64,000 nt of DNA. Origin: Ricordea florida. Lineage: Eukaryota > Cnidaria > Anthozoa > Corallimorpharia > Ricordeidae. The stretch covers positions 19,025,004-19,089,003 of the forward strand of contig OX453283.1 of the NCBI GenBank assembly GCA_949710005.1, read 5' to 3'. Both the position numbers and the translations under genes were made by a program. The notes under the pieces are model-generated. The model was not told the origin of the DNA. It made no database searches and saw only the letters and a list, made by a program, of their open reading frames with translations. Position 1 is the first letter of the stretch, and the number at the start of each line of letters is the position of its first letter. Of the stretch, positions 43,475 through 53,187 are shown piece after piece.

Positions 43475-44065
43475 AATAATCTGGACACGGTTTTGGAATT
43501 AGGGGGTACCCTTCAACAAATTAAGTCCATTAAGGACATTGACAACATTGCAAAACGAACAGCTCATTGGCTCACATTGGGGAGGGCGTGGCCAGCCCTG
43601 GAACAATTCAAACAGGGTTTATCAGACTTGGGTGTCTTGAAGGCAATTACAAACAATCCTGATGTTTTTCATGGAGCTTTTTGCTACAGCTCAGTCGAAT
43701 TAGATGCCGATTCATTCAAGAATTTGTTTACTGTTCTTCAGAGTGAAGAAGGCTCAAACAACAGAGCATTAGAAAATGTAATTATTTCTCACTGGTGCGA
43801 CTATTTACAAGATGTAGAAGAAGGGGAAACAACGATCACCTTAAGTGATCTGCTATTTTTTACTTGCGGGTGTAAACAATTACCACCACTACGGGTCGGT
43901 TGGGATTTAACTCTTGGGTTCCTTCATGATCCTGACAAAGATGGTAATTTATCCCCCTTTCCCAAGGCCAATACATGTGGGCCTATGTTGCACCTTCCAA
44001 CTGTTCACAAAACATATGCAATGACGTTTGCAATCAGGAACAGCAACGGGTTTGGCTATGCTTAG
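43475..44065 (+). CDS. C-terminal half of a HECT-like E3 ubiquitin ligase
   Basis: The frame reads KRTAHWLTLGRAWPALEQFK, QGLSDLGVLKAITNNPDVFH, ENVIISHWCDYLQDVEEGET, TITLSDLLFFTCGCKQLPPL and ANTCGPMLHLPTVHKTYAMT, then FAIRNSNGFGYA and TAG. The final block matches the C lobe of HECT ligases, with the candidate catalytic Cys in NTC and LPP(L) before it, similar to G2E3-like HECT proteins that are numerous in corals. The N lobe is missing because a Tx1-like RT fragment lies directly upstream without a start codon in between. The open frame from 43460 begins inside that fragment. Either this is a truncated pseudogene or earlier exons lie beyond the insert. AATAAA occurs at 44765. Confidence 0.65.
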   Translation, partial: NNLDTVLELGGTLQQIKSIKDIDNIAKRTAHWLTLGRAWPALEQFKQGLSDLGVLKAITNNPDVFHGAFCYSSVELDADSFKNLFTVLQSEEGSNNRALENVIISHWCDYLQDVEEGETTITLSDLLFFTCGCKQLPPLRVGWDLTLGFLHDPDKDGNLSPFPKANTCGPMLHLPTVHKTYAMTFAIRNSNGFGYA

Positions 44066-44825
44066 GGAAAACAGAATATTGTCTGTGCAGACATTTACAT
44101 TTTATAGCCATGTATGATAATTTCAAAATTGGGAACCTGTGACTTTTATAATATTATATCAAAATGAAAACATCTTGATAGCAGTAGAATACTGTAATGT
44201 TCAAGAGAGGGCCACCCATTTTACATTAAAGTTGCCATACTATTACTTGGGAAACCTGTAAGAGTGGATACAGTTAAGCATAAAGTTCGCACTGTTTATC
44301 AATATTACTGATTACTGTTTCAGAAAACTGAAGAGCCCTGAGAAAAATGTCCTAAGTGACTTTAATTTTAAGACCATTTTGTTTACAGAATTCTGGGTTT
44401 GGGTGGTTAATTGGAGTTGCAGGCACATCCCTGAACCCGAAAATATTGACAAGAAAGTTCTTTTATTGATGCAAAAAATCACGATTCGCTTGGGAGTACA
44501 TTCTTGCTTTGGGCTCTTTAATTATGTTTTTACATATTAATTGAAATATATGCAGTTCTTCCTTGCATGCAAGTTATAAACAACATATATAATACGACCA
44601 TGCCCAATTTTATGGACAAAATTAATAGGAAACGTTATAGGAGAATCCTACACTAAAGTAAGCTTAGTTTCATAGTGCTTATATTAGTCCAATATTATTA
44701 CTCAGTGGTTGTGTTAAACAAGTTCAAGTTCAACATTTTGTTATTGCAGGGTTACATTTAGGTGAATAAAGAATTTCAATTTAAAATTCTTGTTGTTTTA
44801 TAGCGTCCATATTAAAAACCAGGAC
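44066..44825. other. Putative 3' UTR and spacer of the HECT-like gene
   Basis: AT-rich, no coding frame. AATAAA at 44765 could be the polyadenylation signal. Confidence 0.4.
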
Positions 44826-45262
44826 GGGGGGGGGGGAGGAAAATGAGGGGGATATGTCTAGCCTTTTTCTGTACTCCAGAAGGGGGATGTTAATTCTCAG
44901 AGCAATTTTCAGGGGGATGTTTATTTTTTTAGACATCAAATATATACAGAATAATGGTAATATTTTTATGTGTGATTTTTGCAAAGTGCATCCATATCAG
45001 CTTGTAAGGAAGGGCCCAAAATTTTTTCCAGCCCTTTGGGCCTTAGGTTAAGGTGGAGGCCCAAAGATGTTCCCCACACGAGGGACCCTAGATACGCCAC
45101 TGATTACAAAGTGAAAGAACAAAGCATGCTTTAACATTAAGTTGGGACTCAAGTTTCCTGACATGAAGCTGTTAGGGGGGGATACAAATTTTTTCCAAGC
45201 AGGTAAGGGGGGATGCGTAATTTTGTACCGTTTTCAGGGGGGATGTTAAAAATACAGTACTC
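44826..45262 (+). repeat. G-rich degenerate repeat (GGGGGATGTTAATT family)
   Basis: Blocks such as GGGGGGATGTTAATTCTCAG, GGGGGATGTTTATTTTTT, GGGGGGGATACAAATTTTTT, GGGGGGATGCGTAATTTTGT and GGGGGGATGTTAAAAATAC recur irregularly. A G run of about 11 near 44826 starts it. No reading frame spans it. About 300 bases after it (to 45581) hold nothing recognisable. Confidence 0.6.
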
Positions 45263-45581
45263 TATACAATTTCCTCCCCCCTCCTGCTTTTTAATGAATG
45301 CAGCCTTAAGGACAGAGTAAACAACCATGTGTGAACAAATTATGTATGAATGGGTGGGAGAAACTTGTGATTTTTCTAATGGAGTTGAAGTCATATAGTA
45401 ACTATAATTTATGGGCATACAACAGACCATCAAAATAATCATTACTGATTGAACATCAAAGGTGAAGCTGGGTACCCTAGGCTCCTCTCTTGCATGTATG
45501 TCTGCCATTGGTTTGAGACACATTCAGGTATCAGTAAGAAGTCATTCATTTAAACATTCCAGAGTGGATTGTTACTTCAAC

Positions 45582-46920
45582 TTAATGCTGCTCAAGAAAT
45601 TCCTTGGCAAGTTTGTAAAGTTTAATTTTACCATCTGTTATTGAAGACTCTCGAAGTAACTCAGTTCTTGACTCAAGGTCAGCAACTTGCTCATCTGTCA
45701 GAGCTTGAGAAGTAGGTGGAATTTCCACAGTGTCCTCATCAAGGGGAACAGGACCATTCCAATCAATGCCATATTTATCAGTAACATCAACCGGGTCTGT
45801 ATTGTTTTCTGCAGAATTCAGTGAACCTTTGATCTAAAGTTGAAGAGGTGTGTTGTTGTTGGCTGTAGACAAGGGATGTCTCAGCCAGGCAGCAGACCAT
45901 TCATGTAAACGATAGTTTATGTGATGAAGGAATGCATAATGAAGGCACCATAAATCACACTCAGATAAAGGGTCAAAGATACCCAGTTCCTCCATCAGAG
46001 AAAAACACTCGTAGAAATTTGCCAAAACATCTTCAAACACGTCCCGCCACATTCGCTCAATTCTTTGATTGTGCACACTTTTACCAACCAGAGCTGAGCC
46101 TCTCCCTGTTCCTCGAGTACTCAACATATATTTGACAACATCCTCATTTTCAGATCCCTGATCACATCTGACTCTTGAGGGCAATCCCCAGTCTTGTACC
46201 GCTTTGATAAAAAGTGAGTACACAGTAACAGCTTTGTTGTTTGTGCTGCATGATAAAAAAACTGGGATTCGACTGAAGCCATCCACACAGCCATGGACAA
46301 CAAAACGCCACTTCACAAGTTTGTGATTTCCATCAAAGTGCCAGAGACCAAGTGGCCTGCTCACATTATACACGCGCCGTTTTATTGCTTTGCAGCGTCT
46401 TGCAGCAAATGCAAGAGGGTCCACCCTAGAAAGTGACTCCTTTATCCGACGTCTATACCCCTTGCACCAAAGTACCCAGCCAACATTTTTGACCCACAGC
46501 TTGGGTTCCCTCTTTTTATATCCCTCACTATGTCATCCAACTGACTATCCTGCATTTCGGTGTATAAAGCACGTACTGAGAGGCCATGTTCTTGCATTCG
46601 TCGTTCTATGGTCCTTGAACTGACGTGCAAAAGGTCTGCAATTGATCGGACACTAAATCTAGCTCTTAGAAGCATCTCAAGTTGTTCCTTCCTGATGTCA
46701 TAAGCTGGCCTACCAGGAGTACCACTACGAACAACACTTGCTCTTTCCTCATTCTGCTGTAAAAGTGATCGACGCTACTCAACAAATTAAACAACTCTTC
46801 AGGTATTCTTGTCACTGAATCAAGGAGATTCACATGCTTTTGAATTTCTTCACGCTCCTCCACTAAGTCACTGTCATGAGACACACCAACACAAGCAACA
46901 ATCTCTTGTAATGGGTAGGT
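45582..46920 (-). pseudogene. Integrase-core (RNase H fold) transposon protein, broken
   Basis: In coding order: helical N-terminus (EEIQKHVNLLDSVTRIPEEL), GTPGRPAYDIRKEQLEMLLR, a helix-turn-helix (ARFSVRSIADLLHVSSRTIE), then after a one-base shift near 46470 RRRIKESLSRVDPLAF and the catalytic core: LWHFDGNHKLVKWRFVVHGC (first Asp), RVRCDQGSENEDVV (second Asp), SVHNQRIERMWRDVFEDV (Glu). Earlier a one-base shift lies near 46735. A TAG at 45834-45836 follows TPLQL where Trp is usual; codons continue in frame (GIDWNGPVPLDEDTVEIPP) to TAA at 45582-45584. This belongs to the integrase-core (rve-like) families expanded in invertebrates, related to Ginger-type or retro-derived integrases. Confidence 0.75.
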
Positions 46921-46932
46921 AACTAGAAGCCT

Positions 46933-47543
46933 TAAAGGAGATTTGTCACCTTTGGGCAGAGAGCAAGGACGAACAGGCCTACGAAAAATGGGAACAAGGG
47001 GAGTTGGAGAAAATTTCGCTCCAACACCAGCAAAAGGGAGAGAGCGGCGCCGCTTTCACGGGAGAAGGGCTCGACGTTGTAGTCTCTAGGCCGCGAGACG
47101 ATCGGGAGGACGTTTTCAGCAATTTTGGCGCTGGGATGATTGCTCTGGCACGGGAGACCGTCAAGGAGGAAAGTAAATTGGAACCCGCGCCCCCAGTCAC
47201 ACCGGGCCCGATTGCAAACTTTCTGCAGCTCGTATTGGATCACCTGGAGACGGACAGGGCCCGGACAAGAATGGACAACCTTTGCCGACTGTCTGACGTA
47301 TTTCCGGCCATGGAAGCGGGATACGTTGTGTACCTCCGAAAGGACAACAAAGGAGCTCTGCAGCTTTTTAAAACGGCGTTCGTCCATGAAAGTTTAAGTA
47401 ATGTGCTGGATGAAAGGTGTCTTTATGAGAGGGATGAAAGGAACGACATGGTGGGGTGTCTTTTTGCTCAACGTGCCCTCAAAGCGATGATTTTATTTCA
47501 CTTGATAAAACCCATTGAAAAGGTGCGAACAGTAAATTGGTGA
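46933..47543 (+). CDS. GC-rich reading frame of unknown function
   Basis: An open frame of about 200 codons reads LWAESKDEQAYEKWEQGELE, RPRDDREDVFSNFGAGMIAL, GPIANFLQLVLDHLETDRAR, NLCRLSDVFPAMEAGYVVYL and ERDERNDMVGCLFAQRALKA. It has an internal ATG at 47004 and may begin at a splice acceptor upstream; a possible donor GTGCGA lies at 47521. The charged, helical composition and GC level are like those of the unknown gene at 36360-38884, which suggests a common origin, but I see no shared motif. It starts a few bases from the 5' end of the divergent integrase-core gene. I do not recognise a domain. Confidence 0.45.
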
Positions 47544-48660
47544 TTCCATTTAAAACGCCTAACCCTTATTGACTAATACCCAAAAACCCTATGAAAAAAA
47601 AAAAACAATGAAACATTTCCAAAAGAAAAACGTCATTTTTAGGTCCTGGCTTTTCCATAACCTTGATTTCTATCTCTCGGCCAAATTGGGCTTTTGCTCT
47701 ATGCATCAATTAGCACCACAAAATTAACTGAGGCTATTGCCGAGTGCCATTGTTTTTTCCTACCTGCTTCCTAGCTTGCCCATTACTTGATAACTTTGCA
47801 TTCTTTCTGGCCCGTAGAGACATTCTGTTTCTTCTTTTTTTTTTTTTACTTGTTACTTTCATGTTATATTGTCGTTTCTTGCAAAACAAGTCAAAAAAAT
47901 CAAATAGCTCTTTTAAAAAAATTAGAATTACTTCTGAGAAATCAAAAGTTGCACAAAACAAATCAAGTCAAGAGAAGACAAGAATCAAAACAAATCTTTT
48001 TTTTGGATACACTGTATGCCTCTAATACCGTACTTAAGACATCACATTTATAGTCCATGAGCTGAATCTCAAAAGAGGCCTTAAAATTGAGTTTCGTAGC
48101 ACCCCCTATGGGACATAGTGAAATTTGTATCAAATTAAAGCTTATGACCTATATACGTAACGCGTTAAGCCGGTACGGAATTCCACAGTCCAATTTGTAA
48201 CAAAAACCCCTTTTTAAATGTTCGTGCCACAGAAGAAGGGCAACACCCAAATCTGTTTTTTGGATCATTATCTATTCATTCTTTCGTGCCGGAATAATAA
48301 CATGTGCGCAACCTCGATGTTGACTTTGCAGATACTGAAATAATATCAGTTGTCGCATTATCTATCTGTCAGTTCTGAAAGCACTTCTCAAAAGCCTATT
48401 TCGGCTTGTGTACACTCGTTCCCGCCAATGGTTTTTAGTCATTCATTCTCTTTGACACTCGATCCCGGGTCACGCGATTCTTTTCCTATAAGACACTACA
48501 AAGAAAGGGTAAGTATCGGGGCTTTTTAGATGCCATTTCTCGGTACCTTGCCGGTAACTTACATCAGCTATTAGTGAAGTAAATTGGTGCTTAACGTTGC
48601 TAAAAATGTGGCCCTAAAGTTCTCTTTTTCTATCATCGAACAGGAACAAATATTTTCCGT
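47544..48660. other. Unassigned AT-rich spacer
   Basis: Poly(A) and poly(T) tracts (47593, 47830, 48000) and no credible coding frame. Possibly upstream sequence of the SANT-like gene. Confidence 0.4.
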
Positions 48661-48669
48661 GGTCAATTG

Positions 48670-49357
48670 AGTACGATGTCATCATGTGTCTTGAAGTTCT
48701 TGTCTCGGAACCGTTTAATTTCCAACCGAGGAGCCCAAAAAGGGGAAAGGTTTGGGAAGCTATTGCCCAGCGGCTAAATGTCATTGACAAGCCAAAGTTC
48801 AGAGTCTCAGCCAGAGCTGTCCGTGACCAGTACTCTCTCTTGACTGCAAAGCAAGCCCAAAAATTAAGGGACGAGGAGAAAGCGTTAGGAATTCATGTGG
48901 AAATATCAGAACTGGATAGTTTGTTGGAAGAAATGTTAGAGAGAGAATAGGATGGTAAAGCTAAAATTGAGTCGCAGGATCTTGACAAAAATAATAAGGC
49001 AGAAAAGGAAAAGACAACAGCAGAAGTGAGGAAACAAGCAATGGAAAGAATGGCTGATACTAAAAAAGGGAGACTGATGAATAGGATAGTGGCAATGGAA
49101 GGAAGAAGGTAAGAAGAGGCACAAGTGATGCAATTGATTATCTAAAGGCAAAATCAGCAAAAGATCACGATTTGAAAGGAAAGGAACTTGCCACAGATAA
49201 ACAAGCTCAAGCTGCCGAGCAACAAGACAGTATGATGCGTGCTTTCATGAGTCAAATGCAGGAGCAACAACAAAGCTTGCAAGCAATGCTTATTACACAG
49301 CAGCAACAGCAGAACAAAATCTTGATGGCTTTAATGGAGAATAAGAAAAAGGAATAA
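48670..49357 (+). pseudogene. SANT/Myb-like DNA-binding protein with coiled coil and poly-Q tail, broken
   Basis: The N-terminal frame reads [40 protein letters not shown] and [20 protein letters not shown], a SANT/Myb-like helix arrangement found in a large cnidarian family. An acidic helix ([15 protein letters not shown]) ends at TAG 48948-48950. Coding character continues through shifted frames as a Lys/Glu-rich coil and then DHDLKGKELATDKQAQAAEQ, SMMRAFMSQMQEQQQSL and LITQQQQQNKILMALME before TAA 49355-49357. The family's usual protein is a continuous ~230-residue chain. At least one stop and a shift separate the parts here. Confidence 0.6.
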
Positions 49358-50067
49358 TTGTTCTAGTGGAACACCAGTTAATGGTACCATCAAACGATGT
49401 TGAGTTTTTATAGTTTGTGAATGTTGTGTTGGAATTGTAAAGCCTGGCAGGCACAAAAAGGGGAGAGCAGGCGGGATAAGAAAGAAAAAAGAGAGGCACA
49501 CATGGTGCAAGAACCCATTTTTTGCATTGTCCCCAACCAATTTCTTATGGTCTGCTTACGTTGACGGTCAATTAACTGTCAACACATTCACTGGTAAGAA
49601 AAAGGTTTTGCACACCTCTTGGTTATGTAGCCAAGGAATTTTTTTTTACCAAAAATCGATGAATACTGCAAAATCCCAATGATAAGCCCTATATAGGCCT
49701 ATATAATGTTTTATAAACAGGGCTGGGTGGGGGTGTTGGAAATCTGACCTCGGAATAACCATGACTTGGTGTGAAAATGTTTATTATGGGTCTCAGCAAA
49801 TCAGATATTTTGTCTGTAGAAATGAACAGGAGATTAAGATCTTATGTACCTTTCCTCTCCCTATCTGCTCTTCCTTTTCCTTGCCCTCTCATTTTCATTT
49901 CGACACCTGTTTTGCAGACTTGCAAAATTGTGACGCTTCTTCATAGGCCTTCTGTTAGTGGGCCCTTGACTATTTTGTAATCCCACAATACACTATCCAC
50001 ACAATACACACAAAAACACTATCCATCCAAGGGCATTTTGAAAACAATAGTCTTTTGCATTTTTTTT
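49358..50067. other. Unassigned spacer
   Basis: No reliable coding frame or repeat. Confidence 0.35.
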
Positions 50068-50096
50068 CGGGGGGAGGGGTTGGGGTGGGGTGGGGA
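50068..50096 (+). repeat. Potential G-quadruplex tract
   Basis: Five or more G runs of four or more bases (GGGGGGAGGGGTTGGGGTGG and onward) with 1-2 base loops lie 40 bp outside the Gypsy LTR. Confidence 0.6.
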
Positions 50097-50135
50097 AGTA
50101 GAGTGTACAATGGGGCCTGGATGCTCAACTCCCCC

Positions 50136-50294
50136 TGTAGTGTTCACGATGATACACAGACTCGATGCAAACAGATTAAACACAACACTTTAATAGCACC
50201 TCCAGAACGTAGCCGCCATCTCTAATAACCTTTTCGTCATGTAGACTTACACCAAACATACTACATCATGTAGACTTACACCAAATATACTACA
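50136..50294 (-). repeat. 3' LTR of the Gypsy element with internal 29-bp duplication
   Basis: On the plus strand it starts TGTAGTGTTCACGATGA and ends ATATACTACA. The last 29 bases (CATGTAGACTTACACCAAAT...) are present twice in tandem with one C/T difference; the other LTR has one copy. Confidence 0.92.
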
Positions 50295-50430
50295 TCCCTT
50301 CCTTCTTCCAGAATAGCAAAACACAACCATTCCAACACTTAACAACGAATTATAGTTCTAACAAAGTTCTTTTTATTTTTTTGAACAAGTCATCAGATCA
50401 AGTCAAACTGAAGTTCAATGTCATAAAAGT

Positions 50431-51273
50431 TTATCCCATAACATAGTCATCAAATCTCTTCGGTGTCCATCTTGTGCGCACTGGCCGGGGAGACCTCAAG
50501 GTAGGAACGTCCTCCAACATCTGCTTGGACTTATCCTTTTGGCTCTGTTCCATATCTGCCTGGTCAACTGCGACCTGCCTACCATCCTTCTCCTCCTGGG
50601 ATGTCGACACCTCCTCTGGTAATTGTTCTGCATTGGCTCTTTCATGATAAGGTTTCACATGAGTGGTGTTTCTTTTATATTGGACTCCATCAGGTGACTC
50701 AACCAGAACACTGTTGCCGCACTTGTCAACCACTTCATATGGCTCACTCGCAAACGGGGTGGTCCACTTGTTGTTGCCCACTTTGTCGCCTTTTGTTAAG
50801 GTACTTCCTTCCGCATTACGTCTTCTGTCTGCATAATCCCTCATTTTTGCCTTTCTGTCATTATCACGATCCCTTACTTCTTCATCCAACTTGACAGCTT
50901 CCTGCAGTTCTGGAAGTTTGGTGCGTAATTTCCGTCGGAATAACAGCTCTGATGGGCATACACCTGTGCTTGGATGTGGTGTATTACGATATGCAACTAA
51001 ATACGTTTGCACAGCTGTTTTCCAATCCTGTCCTTCCACTTGAGCTATTTGCATTCTCTTCAGCAATGATCTGTTCTGGCGTTCAATTTCGCCATTAGCC
51101 TGTGGCCATAACGGCGTGGTCTTTCTGTCCTCAATGCCATTGTTCCTTAAGAACGTTTCAAACGTGTCTGCAACAAAATGAGGGCCATTGTCACTTGTAA
51201 CTGTACATGGTAATCCATGAGTTGCAAACATCTTCTCTAAGCCACTGATTGCCACTTCGGCCGTGTTCCTCTT
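50431..51273 (-). pseudogene. int: Gypsy integrase C-terminal half
   Basis: From the second catalytic Asp on: TSDNGPHFVADTFETFLRNN, then WPQANGEIERQNRSLLKRMQ with the catalytic Glu, YRNTPHPSTGVCPSELLFRR and a basic C-terminus ending RTRWTPKRFDDYVMG before TAA. The chain is in frame with the preceding integrase part but separated from it by a TGA at 51274-51276. Apart from that stop the domain is intact. Confidence 0.87.
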
Positions 51274-52244
51274 TCAAATGCTGACTTCCACATATCTACT
51301 GTAATAGTCCGTCACTGCAAAAATGTAATCCCCTGATGGCAGTGGACCCATGAAATCAATTGCAATGTCCTGCCATGGTCCTTTTGGGAGTTCAGTCATT
51401 TGCAAAGGCTCAGGATTGTTTGGCCTGCTTACAACTTGACAACCATGACATGTTTTACAGAACTTTTCGGCTTCCTTATCGATGCCGGGCCACCAAACTT
51501 TCCTTCGTAATCTTTGTTTCATTTTAACCATTCCTTGGTGGCCCTCGTGGCCTAACTCAATGACTCTTGCTCGGAGCTTCCGCGGAATTACAATTCTCGT
51601 TCCCCTTAGGACAGTCTTTCCAATGACACAAAGCTCTTCTCGGATTGGCTTGTAACTTGCACAACTGGGGTTCTCCCAATTTCCTGTCTCGATGCACTGT
51701 CGCAGATTCTCCAACTCTTCGTCTGCTGCGGACTCTTCCTCTACTTCTTTACAGTCATAGCTTGGGGCACAGCTGTTCTGGCTACGAATCTAACATATTC
51801 TTCGGCCACATTCCGTGATTGTGCTTCATCGCTTGTCGTAAGGTGTGATAATGAATCTGCAATGTTCATTTGACCCGGCAAATACTTCACTGAATAGGAG
51901 TAAGGCTGGAGCCTAAGAACCCATCTTTCAATTCTTGCCGACGGTTTGGAACGAGCAGAGTAGATGAATTCAAGAGGTTTGTGATCAGTCCACAGTTCAA
52001 ATGTCGTGCCATAAAGATAAATATCGAACTTCTCACAAGCCCACACGATTGCTAAGGCCTCCCTTTCGGTTTGCGAATATCGTCGTTCAACTGCGGATAG
52101 TCCCCTGCTAGCGTAGCAGATTACACGATTCTCCCTGTTGTGTTCTTGAACCAAGATTGCACCCAATCCAACAGGACTTGCATCAGTAATAATCTTCGTC
52201 TTGGCATTGCAATCGAAGTATCCCAGAGTCTCTGCCTGGGCCAT
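51274..52244 (-). pseudogene. pol: Gypsy RNase H and integrase N-terminal half
   Basis: RNase H (52244-51741): KIITDASPVGLGAILVQEHN, SQTEREALAIVWACEKFDIY, LWTDHKPLEFIYSARSKPSA. After a one-base shift near 51735 comes the integrase zinc-binding region (ELGHEGHQGMVKMKQRLRRK, CKTCHGCQVV) and the first catalytic Asp in DIAIDFMGPLPSGDYIFAVT. It ends at TGA 51274-51276 (after VEVSI). RNase H degrades RNA in the hybrid during reverse transcription; integrase joins the copy to DNA. Confidence 0.88.
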
Positions 52245-52252
52245 CCTCTGTT

Positions 52253-53187
52253 TCAGTGCTGTGAATGCCGCGTGCTGTTCAGGACCAAAACGAATGGTTC
52301 TCCTTTCTTTGTTAGCCTCCTTAGTGGTTCTGCGACAGTGGCAAGGTCTGGTATGAATCTGGCATTGAAATTCACCAGGCCTAAGAAGCTTTTAACTTCA
52401 GACGCATTCTGGGGTTCACGGGTTTCTGTGACTGCTTTAACTTTCTCTTCTGTTGGACCAATGCCCCTCTGCGACAGAACTAAACCCATGAATGTAAGCT
52501 TTGGCACGTGAAACACACACTTCTCCTTGTTGAGGGTAAGCCCTTTTTCTTCCAACTTGACTAGCACTTGCTTCAATCGCCTGTCATGCTCATCTGTGTC
52601 AGAGCCAAAAATGATGATGTCATCTGAAATGTTTGCTGTCCCACTACAATCATGCAACACTTGCTGAATCACTTGCTGGTATTTTTCTGGTGCAGAAGAA
52701 ATCCCAAACATTAACCGTTTGTATCAAAATAGACCTTTGTGGGTTGCAAACGTAGTAATGCCACAGGATTCAGTGCTGAGCTCAATTTGGTGATAGCCCC
52801 ATTTCAGGTCAAGTTTGCTGAAGACACTTCCTTCTTGCATATCGTTCAGCACTTCGTCAATTGTGGGAATTGGATGTCTTTCCCGAGTGATCACTTTATT
52901 GGCACACCTCATATCTACACATAATCGTACTTCACCATTTGGCTTTGGCACCACAACAACCGGGTTCACCCATGGCGTTGGACCATCCACTCTCTCAATG
53001 ATGTCTTCATGCAACAGTTCATCAAGTTTCTTCTCAATTTTCTCTCTCAAGCTGAATGCCGGACGTTGTAATGGCTGGGCTACTGGCTGAACTTTGGTAT
53101 CAATGTGCAATTTAAGTTGATAGTCTTTCAACCTTCCGATTCCTTCGAACACAGCCTGGTGTTTCGCAATGAGTTCATTACGGTCAA
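52253..53187 (-). pseudogene. pol: Gypsy reverse transcriptase
   Basis: In coding order: YQLKLHIDTKVQPVAQPLQR, TPWVNPVVVVPKPNGEVRLC, FSKLDLKWGYHQIELS (motif A, Asp), then after a TGA at 52724-52726 (Arg expected; CGA to TGA) RLMFGISSAPEKYQQ, the box NISDDIIIFGSDTDEH, and FLGLVNFNARFIPDLATVAE. A one-base shift near 52290 changes frame before RNase H. ISDD replaces the common Y(L/V)DD but keeps both Asp residues. Confidence 0.88.

Noticed and set aside
45149-45523. 124-codon minus-strand frame
   Set aside because: It overlaps the G-rich repeat and has no motif or splice support.
36360-47543. Bacterial contamination or transfer for the GC-rich genes
   Set aside because: Intron-like borders, acidic/basic low-complexity linkers and embedding among eukaryotic repeats speak against it.
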